Shown here in pieces: positions 49,453-62,952 of a stretch of 64,000 nt of DNA. The first letter of the stretch is position 1, and the number at the start of each line of letters is the position of its first letter. The notes beneath the pieces are model-generated. The model was not told the DNA's origin. It saw nothing but the letters and a program-made list of their open reading frames with translations, and ran no database searches. This stretch comes from Tetrahymena elliotti 4EA (taxonomy: Eukaryota; Ciliophora; Oligohymenophorea; Hymenostomatida; Tetrahymenidae). The DNA lies in contig JH720319.1 of the NCBI GenBank assembly GCA_000231825.2, positions 434,001 through 498,000 on the forward strand. The letters run 5' to 3'. Position numbers and translations under genes: made by a program.

Positions 49453-50848
49453 TCATTCTTATTTTTTATGTTAAATTATTTCTTTCATGAGGGCAGGGTA
49501 ATCAGTAACAATCCCACTTGGTTTATCCTATTAAAATTGTAAAATGGGAAATTAATTAATAAATTGTTTTGTTTTTACTTTTAAAGCTCTTAATATTTCT
49601 TCAGGCTTATTTGCTACCCAATAAAATGTCAGAATACCTCTTTTTCTTAGATGCTAGAAAAGTGAGTAATTAAATAAATTAAAAATTTTGATCATTAAGA
49701 ACCTAATTAAAAATAATTATTTTAGTTGATTTATCATTCATTTTTAAGATAAATAATTTTATTGAAATATTACTAAAGTTTCATTAAAATTTTTCTTGTA
49801 AGCTTTCCTTCGCTTAACTCCATTTCCCATTAATAATAAGCTTTTGTATAAAGAGGAGTGGCTAAGCAACAAACATCAAGCTTATAAAATGGTAATAACC
49901 CAGTCAAGTGGAGTAAATGAATTTTAATAAGATGGCTTTAGGTTGAAAACATGTTCTAAAAATTAGAAAACTATTTTATCTTATTCCAATCATCTAAATA
50001 TTAAGTTCCTAGAATCTAAAAATTAAAATTAAACTAAATTTATTGATTTTATTTTACAATTTTATGATGAGCATCATATTTCTCAATAAGTTCAAAAGTT
50101 TTAGAAGTCAAGATCTAATCTGGCTCTTTTAAATCAACAAGAAGAATTGAATCTGGAAATTTCTATAGTATTTCCTATTTAAATAAAAAATACATAATTA
50201 GTATACTGAAAAATTATCTACCTCAAATTTAGGAATCTAATAATCTTTATTATTTGATATTTCTAAGTATTATTTAGATTCACTAAATTCTAACTCTATT
50301 TATGGTAGAAACTTATTTATCTCACTATAATTTAATTCATTTAAATTAAGTTTGTTTCCTGTCACTCTTTCAATATTCTTATCATGAGAAACAACTACTT
50401 CCTTATTTTAACATCATTTTATAGAATATTTTGTTTTTTTAAATGAGAATTACTTTGTCTTTAGTCAAACATAAATCCATTTCTAAAATCTTTGATCTAT
50501 TTTTTGATGCATGCTCAAAAGCCTAAACTGTATTTTCAGGAGCTTCATGAGCACCTATAAATTATGATTTGAATTAAAAAATAGATTATTAATCATGTTT
50601 AATTTTAAATTTATTTTGCCTCCTCTGTGAGCGACTATTTCTGTTGAAGATTTTGCAATTACTTAGTTAAGATAATCATTTTGATAATTTAATTTTTTAT
50701 GCAAATAATGAGGATTTCTTAAAAAGAATTAGGAAGCTGAGCCATAAATTAAAATAATCATAGCTGCTGTAGTACCAATTTAATGTTGAGTTTTTTAAAA
50801 TAACTGCTTATTTTGAGCAATAAGTTTAACTGATCTTAAGTATAACAT
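49453..50848 (-). CDS. Glycerophosphodiester phosphodiesterase (GDPD family)
   Basis: ATG 50848 to TGA 49453-49455, with about six exons. The N-terminus has one hydrophobic segment (TTAAMIILIYGSASQFFL), a signal anchor. The catalytic motif, assembled across intron 50555-50619, reads IVAHRGGAHEAPENTVQAF (His and Arg of HRG, Glu of EAPEN). It continues EMDLCLTKDK, EVVVSHDKNIERVTG, the family IPKFEEIL and LLVDLKEP, and ends near GIVTDYPALM. Order, spacing and length (~340 aa) match GDPDs that hydrolyse glycerophosphodiesters to glycerol-3-phosphate and an alcohol, Mg/Ca-dependent. Other introns lie at ~50405-50454, ~50180-50225, ~49990-50060 and ~49660-49800. The catalytic intron appears to start with GC rather than GT (see findings). 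Likely membrane-linked lipid turnover enzyme. Confidence 0.88.
50555..50619 (-). other. Probable GC-AG intron inside the GDPD catalytic motif
   Basis: Removing 50555-50619 restores HRGG-AHEAPENT in frame. The donor on the minus strand reads AGAGGAG|GCAAAAT and the acceptor TTTATAG|GTGCTC. No GT donor in the vicinity keeps the invariant HRG residues. Splice site inferred from the protein motif. Confidence 0.65.
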
Positions 50849-51211
50849 TTTATAGTATTTTCAACACTTCAATTTCTAATAAATCAAATAAAATATTAAA
50901 TTTATCAATTTTTGATAAAAAAATCTGTCAATTTGGAAATACTAAAAGCTTCTATTAGAAACACTTATTTTTTGAGCACTCAATCATTTAAATAATTTAT
51001 TTAGTCAAGCAAAATTCAGAAAAAAGAATTGGAAGATAAAAGATAGATAGGCAGTTTGATAAATTGTACTTTGAAATCTTAAAGGTTTCTAACTAAAAGT
51101 TTACTAACATGAATTTCAGTAAATAAAGATGAAGGACAAATAATATTAAATTAGGTTTAAAATTGAGTGAGAAAAATAAATTTTAAATAAGATAGGAAAT
51201 TTTCTTCCAAA
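50849..51211. other. Spacer
   Basis: About 360 AT-rich bases between the GDPD promoter and the 3' end of the next gene. No feature seen. Confidence 0.5.
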
Positions 51212-54200
51212 TCAATTTTTAACTAACTTAGTAATCTTTTGTAAAATATTTTCAGAAGCAAAGACATTAGCTCTGGTTAAAGCTGCTAAATCCTAAGGAG
51301 TATGGGCAAGTCTAACGTTACGAGAGAAATCAATCAATTCTTGGCTGCTTAAGTAAGCGTTAAATTTAAATGCATCAATTCCACAAATTAAAATCTTTTA
51401 ATTAATTATTTTAAAAAAATTAGAAATAAGATTATTAAGAAACAAATAATGAGTTAGAATTTCAAATAGAAATTTTTACATTCTTATCAATAATATGAAG
51501 TTTAGGATGGAGGAGGAGCTTAGAAAGGAAAGAACCAAAAGCAGATGGAGGATACTTAGAAAGAACAAATAATCTTTGAACTAAGTTATGGATAAATAAG
51601 TGAAGTTCTTCTTAGGTAGTGTTTTCATATGGTTTTTCAAAGATACTTTCCCATAACTTCAAAATGTATTAAGAATTTTCAGTAGAAACACTGAAATTTT
51701 CTTACTCTCTGCTTTCCAACCCTATTTAAATAATTTTTAAATTAAAATTTTGATTTTGAAATCGAAATAAATTACATTTCATGAATATGGAGAATCTGTT
51801 TTCAGATTAGTTGAATACATCTAAAGCTTCTTTTCTTAATACATCTTCTTTGACGGTGAAGATCTTATCTTGATAGGATTATTCTTGGAGAATTCTGAGC
51901 ATAGAGCAAACGTTTTCTTTTTCATTTTCTTTTAATTTTTAACCATCCTTCCATGCTTGGGTTTCGCTGAGTGCAATTAAATAGTTATTCATAGAATTTG
52001 TAGCACTTTTGCTAATCCATTCAGGAGAAATGCCCCATTCTTTAAGAGCATTCTTACCTTTAAGATGAACATCAGCATTATTAATGATAGCCTATTCAAA
52101 GAATGAAGAGAATTCCATCACTAAATCATTAACTTGCATTTTATCGAATGAAATTAAATCACTGAACTTCAATGAATTAAGTAATTAGGCATCTTAACTA
52201 TCAAGATCCTTAAAAGTTAAATAAGTGGGTTCCTTAGGAAGAGTTAATTCACCACTGTTCCACTTTTCTAAGTATTTTTATTCGAGTTCAGTTAAGGTTT
52301 GATCAGCTGAAATTTTGTTAAGGATTTTAGCTTTAATTAATTTTTCTTCAGCTCTAACTCTCTTAATATTTAATGTCTAATTTAAATCTTTTTTGCTAGC
52401 TAAGAAATCCTATTAAATTAATGAAATGATTAATTTATTTTTTATAGCTATAAATAAACTTACTCTGTCATTTTCTAAATTGAATCTAACATAAGACTTA
52501 TCCTTAAGTAAGGATTCAGCATCAAATTATACATCAATATATCTAATAGCTATTTTAAAAAAATAATGATATGATATAAATACATTATTTGCCAAAAATA
52601 AATCTTTTACTTTCATTTTAAAGAAGAGAATCGAGACTATTGTTAGCAGCATCATACTATCTCAAAGTTTTAAGAAGATCCTTTTGGATAGCTGCTTTTT
52701 ATTGATCAAATTGTTATCTAGAAATGTAACCCTATTAATAGCTCTTGTAGATTTCTTTAATTTTGGTGAAATGAAGTCTGGAAAGTTGAATAATTTTGTT
52801 TTTTTGGTCAACCTTTCTTGTGAAAAATTCAAGATATTCTTAACAGTAGAGAGAAGAGGGAGTCTTATTTTGTAAATATTCAAAATATTTTTTAGGGTCT
52901 CTTTGAGCAAAGTGAATATGCTTAGATTAGGGGTTTTATGAAATTTGTAAATGATTTTCAATCAATTTTTCAGTTAAATTCAACTTATTAAGGAAATCTA
53001 AACGTTCTTAAGTTGAAAAAGCTTTCTTGAGTTCCCATTTGAAGTTAAGAAGATTGGCAATGTACTTGGTTCCTTCAGAAACTTTATGGTTTTCTCCTCT
53101 GTAAATAAGTTCACCTTTGGATCCTTTAGTGAAGTATTCTTGTTCCCAGTTCAAACTGTAATTAGCTCTATCGTGCTTAGAGGTAACAATTCTCTAGTCA
53201 AGAGGACGGATTTAAGATCTAACTTCTTTCTTCTTGGGGATAATGTAGGCAGTATTGGTCTAGTTGCAAACATCAGAAACTTAATGAGCCAAGAAGTTTG
53301 TAGGTTAAACTTAAGCAATATTAGATACACCATATTCTTAAGTGAGAATTTCCTGCCATTCAGGATATTCATAGTAATTTTCTGAGCTGATATAAAGGTG
53401 ATCAAAGAAAGCATCATTTTGATTGTACTTTTCATTTCCTTTAGGAAGTAAATCAATAGATAAACGCTTACCAACCCACTTTTATTTTAAGAAGAATTCC
53501 ATTTCTTCTTAGGTGTTCTTAACACTGAAATTTAACTTGCAGTGAGACTTAAGCAATTAAACAAAGTCTTGTTAGAAGTGATTTTGGCATAATTAGTTAA
53601 GATTTTGTTAGCTAGTTTCAGAAAGAACAGTAGTAAAATCTTCAGCCATAGAGAAAAGTAAATACTTAACTTGCATTAAATCGCTAACTGATAATTATAA
53701 ATATCTTCTACCACCAGAAAGTCTGAAAATTTATTTCATCTTAGACTTTAAAATGTTGTATTCTTCATCAAGAAGATGTTCACCAATTAAAATAAGGTCG
53801 TTATTGAGTTTATTGTAAATGTTGTGATGGGCTTTGTCAAAAAGTTCAATAAATAACTAGTTGTCTCTCTTAATGGTAATCAACTAAATTATCAATAAAA
53901 AATAATTTTAAGTAAAATAAAAATAAGATTTAGAATTGTGATTACATGATCTTTGTGATTGACATCAATGAATTTAGTGATAGGAATGAATTCGAAAACC
54001 ATGTTTTTAGCTTTATTGCTTAAGTATTTAGAAAGTAAACTATATTCAACAGCTGGCTTAGGGATATCAAAGTATGAATATTCAGTAGGGGTTATGAAAA
54101 TAGCTTTTTGTACTATTTCACCCTATTCATTTCTTTCTAAGCACATAAAATCGGGCTAGTAATCTCCCAAACCAGTGTGGGATAAATTTTAAGATTTTCC

Positions 54201-57005
54201 AATCAATTCAACTAATTTATCCTTAATAGGATTCTTTACAAATAAACTATTTTCAAAAATGGAAGCACCAGATGCATTGTAGCCTAAGTCAATTCCTTAG
54301 AGCTTAAGGTATTAGCTTACGAAATTTAATCTTGGGTTTTCATCAAGAATGTGCTTACTTTTTTGTTTTAAAATATTAATAGAAGCTTCACTGACCTTAT
54401 TAAGAGCTATTTCGTAGTAAACTAAGTCAATAGCTTCAGAGGTAGTAATATCAGTAGAATTTTGTAAAGTCTAAATAACATTATCACTTAATTAAGAAAA
54501 TTCTTCAGGGAATTCACTGCAAATTCTAAGAATGCATACACCAGTTTAAGTAGAGATACCCTCAAGACTAGAAATTCTCTTAACAAGTTCCTTAGCGACG
54601 CCAATGAGGCCTATAATTTTTATTAATAAAATATATTTAAATTACAATTTCAAACTAAAACAAACCAAAAAGTTACCTATGTTACTGAAGGCAGCAGCAT
54701 ATTTACCTAAAGCATTAACATCCTTTTCGTTCTTTGTTTATTCAAGAATTACTTCAGAAATTTCAATGAAAAGCTTTTAGCTGTCTAAGAATTGAACAAA
54801 GAATAGTCTGTCAGCTTCATCAACTAAATTTTTTATAAAAAATAAAAGATTAGTAAGCTAAAATTTATATCTTTACTAAATGTATGTACCTTATGGGAAG
54901 AAATCACCCCACTTTTCGTTAAGGAAAGTTTATCCCTTGAATTCACTAACCTTAGAGTTTGAATACTCAGTAATAGCAAGTAAAGCTTCAGCGAATTGAG
55001 AGTGAGAGTAAGATTAGAAAAATTATACATTAATTTCAGGAATACTTCTATCACTATCAATTTCTTGGAATAATTAAGGTTTTGATTAGATCAAGTTATC
55101 GAAATAAGGTAAGAAACTTTCGTTTTATTCAACAATCAAGTTAGAAACGATTTAAGCAATAGATTCTCTGTTTTGATTGGTATCGATGATGAGCTCTAAT
55201 TAAATAAAATGTATTTTTAAATAAAATGTTTATTTTCTTGAAAAGAATATTATTTTATGAATTTGAATTCTCATTTTGTCAATTCTCATTCATTTTCTTA
55301 ATAAGATTTTTTACTGGGATTTTTGACTTCATTGATGGAAATAAGACCAGCTTCAACCATACTTTCTTCTAAGTTCAAGAGATCCAAGTTAAGTTGAGGA
55401 GTCAAATTAACAGATTAGACCTTTTCTTATGATTCAATCATTCTCAAGTAATGTCTTCTAATTTAAATAACTGATTCAATAGTTTTTTTCATAGCTAAGG
55501 CAGATTTTTAAATAGATTTGTTGATTTTCTTAGAAATAATTTCAATTTCATCAAGAAGTTATTGTTCTTCATCATTCAATTCGCTTCTGAAGGTAATTGT
55601 TTGGGCATCTTCTTCTTTTTATTGCTTTTTTTAGTTCAATTTATTAAGTTCCTATTCTTGCTTTTGGATGGTAGCCTTTAAGAATTTTTAGAATTCAGGG
55701 TTTTCAACTATTTGTTTAGCATCCAAAGGAGATCTCATGTAATATAAAGGTTTATGAATAGAAGGGTTATTTTCAACAATATTTTCAGTGTCAATATTGA
55801 ATTAATCGTCATTTTTGGTTAACATTCTATGAATCTAATTATTTAGAAAGAACAAATAATATTAGATAAGTCATATTAAAGGGAAAATTTATTTTCTATC
55901 ATTAAATATCAAATTGGCATATCCTTCTCTTCTACTAATATATTCTACTGATTATTTTATTAAACCAAATTCTCAACTAACTATTAGAAGTAGCTTTAAA
56001 AGAAAATGTAAATCCAAATAAAAGATCAAGAATTATAGACTAATTTAATTTTAAAGCTGAATTGATTAATTCATGAATAAAAGTAGAATAAATATAAATA
56101 ATTTATCTCCAAAAATGATAGAGAGAATATTCTTGAAAATAAAAATTGATTTTTAAATTAAACGAAGGTTTATTTGTTTTGAAGATTAAGATATTTGGAT
56201 GAGGATATACAAATAAATCTTTTTTATTTATTTTATTGTTGAGAGAGGCAATTATATCTTACCTTTTAGATAGCTTCTCTGGTAATTCTACTATTTGAGT
56301 AACCCAACTTCTTTAAAGAGCGAAGACTTTGAGCTATTCTCTCAGGAGAGAACTCAACACCACTCTTTAAACCATATCTAAAGTCGCCAACTAAATCATC
56401 GAATCTCCAAGAATCCTTAAGCAATTCCAACTAATGTATTACAAAAAAAAATAAATTTTTTGAAAAGGGTGATTGCAAATTTGTTAAAAAAGAGAATCGA
56501 TTATTAAACTGCAACATATGATCATTTTATTTTTTTATTTTTCATTTTGAAATGATGCTCAAATGATTTTTTTGAAGTATTGCTTTTAATTAAAAAAATT
56601 AAATTTGCTCACATTATAATCGAAGTAGTGATTAGGGTTAGGACCTAAACTGTTAAGAGTTGCACTTAAGTAAAATAAGGTTTCAGAAGTCATTTTTTAA
56701 TCAAATCCCAAACGAGTTGAGGAAATGAACTAACGTAAAATTTCTTTAAGGGGAATGTTAGAGTTAATAGAAGCAGCTCTCATTCTATGTAAGTAATGAT
56801 TAATTATTTTAGAACGTTCTTCATGTTTTTCACGCAAATAATCTAAATTCTTGGCAAATTGACTAACTCTTAAGTCACTCTCCTCCTTGCTGCTTGTATC
56901 CAATAGATCTTAAATAACTTTATTAATTGAAGAAGATTATCTAGCAATCTTCTTGTTTAATCCTATTTGCTTGCTAATCTTTTTTGAGGCTATTCTTGAC
57001 AACAT
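51212..57005 (-). CDS. Very large protein, probably mitochondrial, unrecognised
   Basis: ATG 57005 to TGA 51212-51214, about 1,600 aa in roughly ten exons. The N-terminus (MLSRIASKKISKQIGLNKK) is basic, Ser/Arg-rich and free of acidic residues, like a mitochondrial presequence. The body is helical and alpha-repeat-like: LELLKDSWRFDDLVGDFRYG and AQSLRSLKKLGYSNSRI (56260-56440), a Gln/Lys coiled coil (~55400-55820), then ISSLEGISTQTGVCILRIC, GLGDYQPDFMC and LNWEQEYFTKGSKGELIYRG. Clear intron borders follow ...YFDYN (GTGAGC) and ...REAIQK (GTAAGA). Codon use favours C/G endings, as in well-expressed genes, which fits an abundant structural or ribosome-associated mitochondrial component. Helical-repeat RNA-binding proteins (FAST/RAP-like) are another possibility. 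I do not recognise the family. Confidence 0.65.
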
Positions 57006-59690
57006 TCTTAATAGTTGATTTATAATATTTTTTTCTCTCTTTTTGATTACTATATCTCCTATTTATTTTCTTTGTCTTTCTATGATATTTGTTAATTTCT
57101 TTCTTATTCTTTATATTCACCCTTAACCTTAAGTCTATTCAAATCTCATTCTCCTTTTATATTTATTATAATTTCTATCAAAATTATCAATACCGCTCCT
57201 ATCACCTTCATTTATCTTCTTACCTTTCAATCTTCCATGTTTTTAATTTAATTATTTCAATTCTTCATACACACTACTTAGATATCTTTTTTATCTTTGA
57301 CTTAAAATTTTAAACACGGCTAATCTTTCTCCTTATATTTAAGAAAAAAAGTAGATCATATTTTAAATAAATAACACTCACTCTCTTAAAAATAAAAATA
57401 ATTGTAATTCATAAATTAAAATTAAGATGATACAAATCAAATTTATTTTCATCAAGACGTATTAAATAAAATTAATTTTTTTATAATCATAAAAATTTGA
57501 GAAAATATACTCAAAATGTATTTAATCTTGGATTAGATAAATTATATTAATATAGTCCTAAAAGAATACAATAAATATTAATTTCATTGAAAAATTAAAA
57601 TTATTCTATCTTAATTTAAAATTCAAATAAAAAAAATGTTTGACTTATTTTAGTCTTTAATGGTAATCCACTAATTTTTCATTTTTTATGAGTAATTATT
57701 AAGATGTTTTAGAATTGAGTTATGTTAATTTATTTAGTCTTTAAATATTTATTTTGATCTAAATTAAATAAGATATTAAACTAGATATCATTATTTGATT
57801 AAATTTTTTAAAAATTAGAATTTTTTTTTTAAGGCTTTTTAGGAAAAAGTAATTTGTTTTTGATTATAATTTTATTTTTTTTTAGGAAAATAAACATCAG
57901 AAGTTTTTTGCTTATATTTAATTTTAAGAAATTTTTTTATCTTAATAATCAATATTTCGATGACCATTAACTTATTTCAAAGTGTTTTAATATAAAAAAT
58001 TAATAATTTTATTAAAAAAAAGAAAAACATGTTAAAGATTTCAAATTTACTTTTGATTAACTTAACAAACTTATTTTAAAATTTTAATAGAAAAATATTA
58101 ATTTGATTTGAAAGTGATTTTGATTGAATCATATTTCTTTTTTGATCAAATGCAAAAAAATAGTATTTATTATTGTTCAAGAAAAATACTTCTTTAACCA
58201 TAAAACTCTTTTATTTAATAATGCATGAACATTTTATTGTGATAATTATGCAAAATATTAGAGATAAAATTGTATTATTTATAAATAATAACTTTTAAAA
58301 CTTGATTTTATAAAGAATTTTTAGAAAAAAAATATACAATGAAAATTGGCTAAGAACCTTCTACAAATTTTTATTTCAATTTTTTAAGAAAAATATTTTA
58401 TTCTTTCCAGCAATATTTATGATTAATTTATCAAATTTACTTCATTAAAAGATTATTGCTTTTGATATAGAAATTTACATTTTCTTTTCAAAAACAATTA
58501 ATTTACTTTTTTAGATCTATTTACTATTAATTGAAAATAAAAGAGGAAAATTCAGAAAGAAAAAAAAAGAAAAATTATCTGATTATTATTTGATTATGCT
58601 TGATTTCTAAACCAATTTTTTTCTTCTAATTTGTATTTTGCTTTTAGTAAGTAAAAATGAAAAGTTTGTTTTTATTTTAAAAATGGTAAATAATCAAAGA
58701 GGAAGAATTTTCAGCTTAAAACTGTTATAAATTTAGATTTAGCAAGAATTAAATCAAATAGATACTTTAAAAATATTTACTTCAATAAAATTTGTAAATA
58801 TATTTATTTTTTAAAATCTTAATAACAAAACATTTGATAATGGTGCCATAAAAAAAGGGAGAATAAATATTTAAAAATTTTTAAAAATGAAAAAACTATG
58901 AATAATTTTTGAAAAGACATTATATAAATATAAAAAAATATTTTTAAATAGAAAATGTAAAAGCTTTTGAAAAAAGTTTACAAATTCTTTTATTCTATGA
59001 ATTATTTTTGTTATTTGGCGCCTTTGAGTAAGTACGGCAACATGCTACAAAAAACCAATAGAGTGATATCATAGAAAAATGATCATCATTTTTTAAATAG
59101 ACAACAGAAATATGACGAGTGAGGAAGTAAAGCATTTATGGAATTGAAAGAGGAATTGCTTGTAATATGAATATTTGATATAAAAATCTAAAAATTAGTG
59201 ACTCTTGATGCGTTAGCAAGGTTTTTGGAAATTAATCTAAAATTAAGATTAATAAAAAAAGGAAAAAAAGGAAAAAAATTGACTCAAGAGGCACTCTTCT
59301 CATTTATTAAAAATTAAACATGAAAAAGGAATATAAGTTGATTAAATTAAGTTTTTTTATTTACTGATCAACAGTTTAATTCTAATGTAATCTGCTTATT
59401 ATCTCACTTTTTAACTACCTTTTTATAACAGAAAACTATTTTTTTTCACAATTTTACAAATACAAATTTCACATTTTCTCTTCTCTACTCTCGATTCTTT
59501 CTATTAATTAGTATTAGAAACTCAATAAGACTATAAATTTCATATAATGATTTAATTCAAAAAAAAAAACAATTGAAAAAACAAAATTATCAATTCACTC
59601 CTCATTGAATTTTTAAATACTCAAAATATATCTTAATCAAATTATTAATTAATTTCTTTATCTCTCTATCAATATATTTAAGCTGAATCA
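57006..59690. other. Long AT-rich divergent spacer
   Basis: About 2.7 kb between two genes pointing apart. Nearly all A+T with homopolymer tracts. A small rise in GC at ~59010-59300 (contains GGCGCC and several GA-rich words) has no coding frame and no clear fold. No gene supported. Confidence 0.5.
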
Positions 59691-62357
59691 ATGATTGATG
59701 TTTATGACAAGGAGAGTCTTCGTTTAGACTTAATGATCATTCAAAAAGCCTAATAAATAAGAATAGTCAAGAGGTTGTAAGATACCCTTATTAATACTAT
59801 TTACAGGCTCTATGTAGATCCTATCCTTCATAAGCATGTAGTGGCCTAGTCTAATCCAAATTACAAGAACATCACTACTTATTAGGCAATCAGATCAAGA
59901 TTTGAAGGTGTAGAAAAAGGTTAGCTTTGCTCTTTAGTTATTTAAGAGTACAGGAAAGAAATGATCAAAAATAATGTATTCGATCGCTATTTAAACACTC
60001 TTAAGTCCATCCTTGATGAAGAAAGGCTAGAAAAACCTACTGAGCTCAAAGAAAAGACTAGAAAAAAGGGTAAAATTCAGGCTGGCTGGGAGGCATAAAC
60101 ATGGAAAAAAATAATCTCATTGTTGATGATAGCTAACTATGAGAATCCTGCTCTTGAGTCTTTTAGGTAAATGTGGGACTATGTATATCCAAATAATCCT
60201 CTTCCTGTTAACAAGCCAGGGAGAAAATCCAAAAATAATGTTAATTAAGAAGGTTCTGATGATGAAGAGTGCTTTGAAAGAGACGAAGAGTATTAATAAG
60301 AAGAAATTAATTAATACAACTCTAATATTCTACTTAAATAAGATAAAAAATAAGAAAGAATTAAGAATACTTAAATTAATATTGTTGATTTGCCATAGTA
60401 AAATTGTAAAAGCTAAAGATACTAGGAAAGCTATCTAAATTAAAATGAAGACAAAAATATCATTTGTGAAGAATAAGATATCAACACTAAAAACCCTCAA
60501 CAAGCTTTAGAACAATCTTCCTAGAGAGACATATAATAGTAATGCTAATTATAATTCTGTGACCAGATTTCTGATGTATGCTCACTTTGCTGTCCTGAAG
60601 CTTAGAAGATGTAATAAAGTTAGTAATCATAATAATAGCAGTAGCAGTGTGAAGAGTCAGATGATTTTTGTCTAGAATGTTTGTAGAACAATTTCAATTA
60701 ATAAATAAATAATAATTAATTCTTGATCAATAAAAATCTTGATTAAATTGACGATTACCCAAATTAATCTGATTAATAAGGATATGGTACTTATGATTAA
60801 TTCAAAGAAAACTCTAAAATTTAATTAAATATTCTTAATAATTAAACAATTGATAATAACCCATCCAAATTAATTGCTTAATTATAAACTAAAGAAATCT
60901 AGAGTGAAAAAAATGAAACAAAATGTTAAGCAAGAGATGTCTTAAGCTTCAGCCAAGCAGAACAAAAATAATAAGTACCTAAATGCGAATACTCATAATA
61001 GACATAGAAAAAAGTTTGTGATGAAAAAAATTAGGGGCTAATTTAAAATAAGAGAATTGCTTAGAATGAATAAGAAGAATATTCCCAGCTTTTTAATGTA
61101 AATCATCAAAATTCATAAGAAAAAATTTAAAATAAATTTGTATAGTTGGATAAAACAGAGTCTAACAAAAAACATTAATAAATTAATAACTATTTATATT
61201 AAGCACCAACCGATAGTAATATAAAAGAATAAAGATTTGAAAGTTTATAAAATATTAAAAAAGATAATTCAGATAAATAAATGAGGACATATTCTTCTTA
61301 AGAAATTATTGATATAAAATAAGAAACCTAAAATAACTCTAATTAAGAATCTGTCTAAGCTCCTAGCCAAGCAGCATTAAAAAACATGAACCAAGTGTAG
61401 TAAATGTCAACAGAAAAGGTCCTTTCTTAAGAAGCCTTACTTTAACAATTAGCAAAAATGCAAATGAATCAGTTCAACAATACTTTTTTAAGTGCTGATA
61501 ATAATCAAATTTAATAACTTCAATTACATCTTAACAACATAAGCTAAAAATAAAATGAGAAATTAATCAATTATAATCTTTAACTTAACCTAAGATAGAG
61601 TTAAGGAGAAGAGTTCATCAAGGATACTAATTCTACCCAAGGATGCTCTTGCTGCGATAATAACATCCCTATTTCTCCTTCCCTAAAAAGGGATTCAATC
61701 TCAAATTAATTCTAAAAATCTTAGAAAAAGAATTTTCTCCTGCACTAGAACCCAGAGATGAATAATTTAAATCAACAATATGAATTGAAATAAGAAGACA
61801 ACTTGAAATACAATATGCAAAATAATTAAATAAATGAAACTGAGAAGCATCAATTTGTATAGAGTAAATGCCCTCACAATTCTTAAAAAATGAATGGATT
61901 TTAAATTGCAAAAAGCTAATAAACAATAAACTCTTACTTCAGCGAGAAAATATAATAATTAGAGAAATTTATTTTAAAGCAGCAATAAGAATATTCAAAA
62001 TCCTTGGAGATTCAAGAGTAATTAAGAGCTGAAAACATATTATTTAGAAGATACTTTGAAAGCTAAATTTTGAATTAAAATTAATTTTTAGGCTTACTAA
62101 AAAGTCAACCATTAAATTAAACAGAATATAAATCATAATTACACCAAACACCTAATAACGAACAATAAAAATTACAATAAATTTAATAAATATCCTAACA
62201 AACTTATCAATATTAACAAAACAACTCTTAATATCAATAAGAAAAGATTCATCTTATTAATTAATAACACTAAAATATGAACATAAACTAAATTATATAA
62301 GGTGATGAAGCATAAAATTATTTCTAAAAACTTAAATAAATTTCAGCTTAATTCTGA
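59691..62357 (+). CDS. Intronless Gln-rich protein with Cys clusters and an AT-hook-like motif
   Basis: One uninterrupted frame of 888 codons (ATG 59691, TGA 62355-62357), ~20% of them TAA/TAG Gln. Residues 1-170 look folded and helical (RLVDPILHKHVV-like segment at ~45, GWEAQTWKKIISLLMIANYE at ~140). At ~173 is NKPGRKSKNN, similar to an AT-hook core. A Cys cluster follows (~284-302, C-x4-C-x6-C-x2-CC; ~320-330, C-x6-C-x2-C) and another C-x-CC at ~653, separated by acidic and Gln runs. The rest is Gln/Asn/Glu-rich with coiled-coil character. Cys spacing suggests metal binding, and the basic motif suggests nucleic acid contact, but neither is proven. No known family recognised. The lack of introns contrasts with most neighbours. 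Confidence 0.7.
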
Positions 62358-62952
62358 TTTAACTCTACTAGTTTAATATAGCAAAATGAAAAAAAAATAT
62401 ATAATTGAATAACTATTTTCTAATTGTCAAGTTAATTTATATTTTATAATTTATTTTATATTAATTTTATTATCTTTTACTAAATTTTAACAAAAATATT
62501 TTCTTCAAAATTCATTTCCATTTAACACTTTGTAAAAAATAATTTATATTTTTTTTAAATAATAAATCTACCCCTTACCAATTTTTTTTAATTTCTAGTA
62601 AAATGATTTCTTAAAATTCTGTTTTATAATTTAGATTATTTTTTAATAATTTTATTGTATTAAAAATATTTTTTTTAAATTCAAACCAAATTAATAATTC
62701 TTTATAAATAAATTAGTATTTTTTTAAATTTATTTTATTTTTATTTTTTTAAATTTACTTTATGGCAATATTGTCTTATCTTATAAATCAAAAACAAAAA
62801 TATTCTCTTAAAACTCATTTCCATTTATAATTACTTCTTAAAAATTAACTTTTTAATTAATGAATTGACAATAAATTTTTAATCAACACATTTATTACTT
62901 ATTTTTATAAAACTTCTACTAATTATTTACAATATTTTTGTTAATTATACAA
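62358..62952. other. Intergenic spacer
   Basis: About 600 bases of almost pure A+T. It contains the promoter of the next gene. Nothing else seen. Confidence 0.55.

Noticed and set aside
52662..55060. Several 60-107 codon frames on both strands
   Set aside because: On the + strand they are shadows of the large minus-strand gene. On the minus strand they are the same region in other phases; the TAA/TAG-reading frame is longer and continuous.
57089..57313. 74-codon hydrophobic frame upstream of the mitochondrial-type gene
   Set aside because: Phe/Leu/Ile/Tyr/Ser only, in a T-rich 5' flank; no extension under the ciliate code and no motif.
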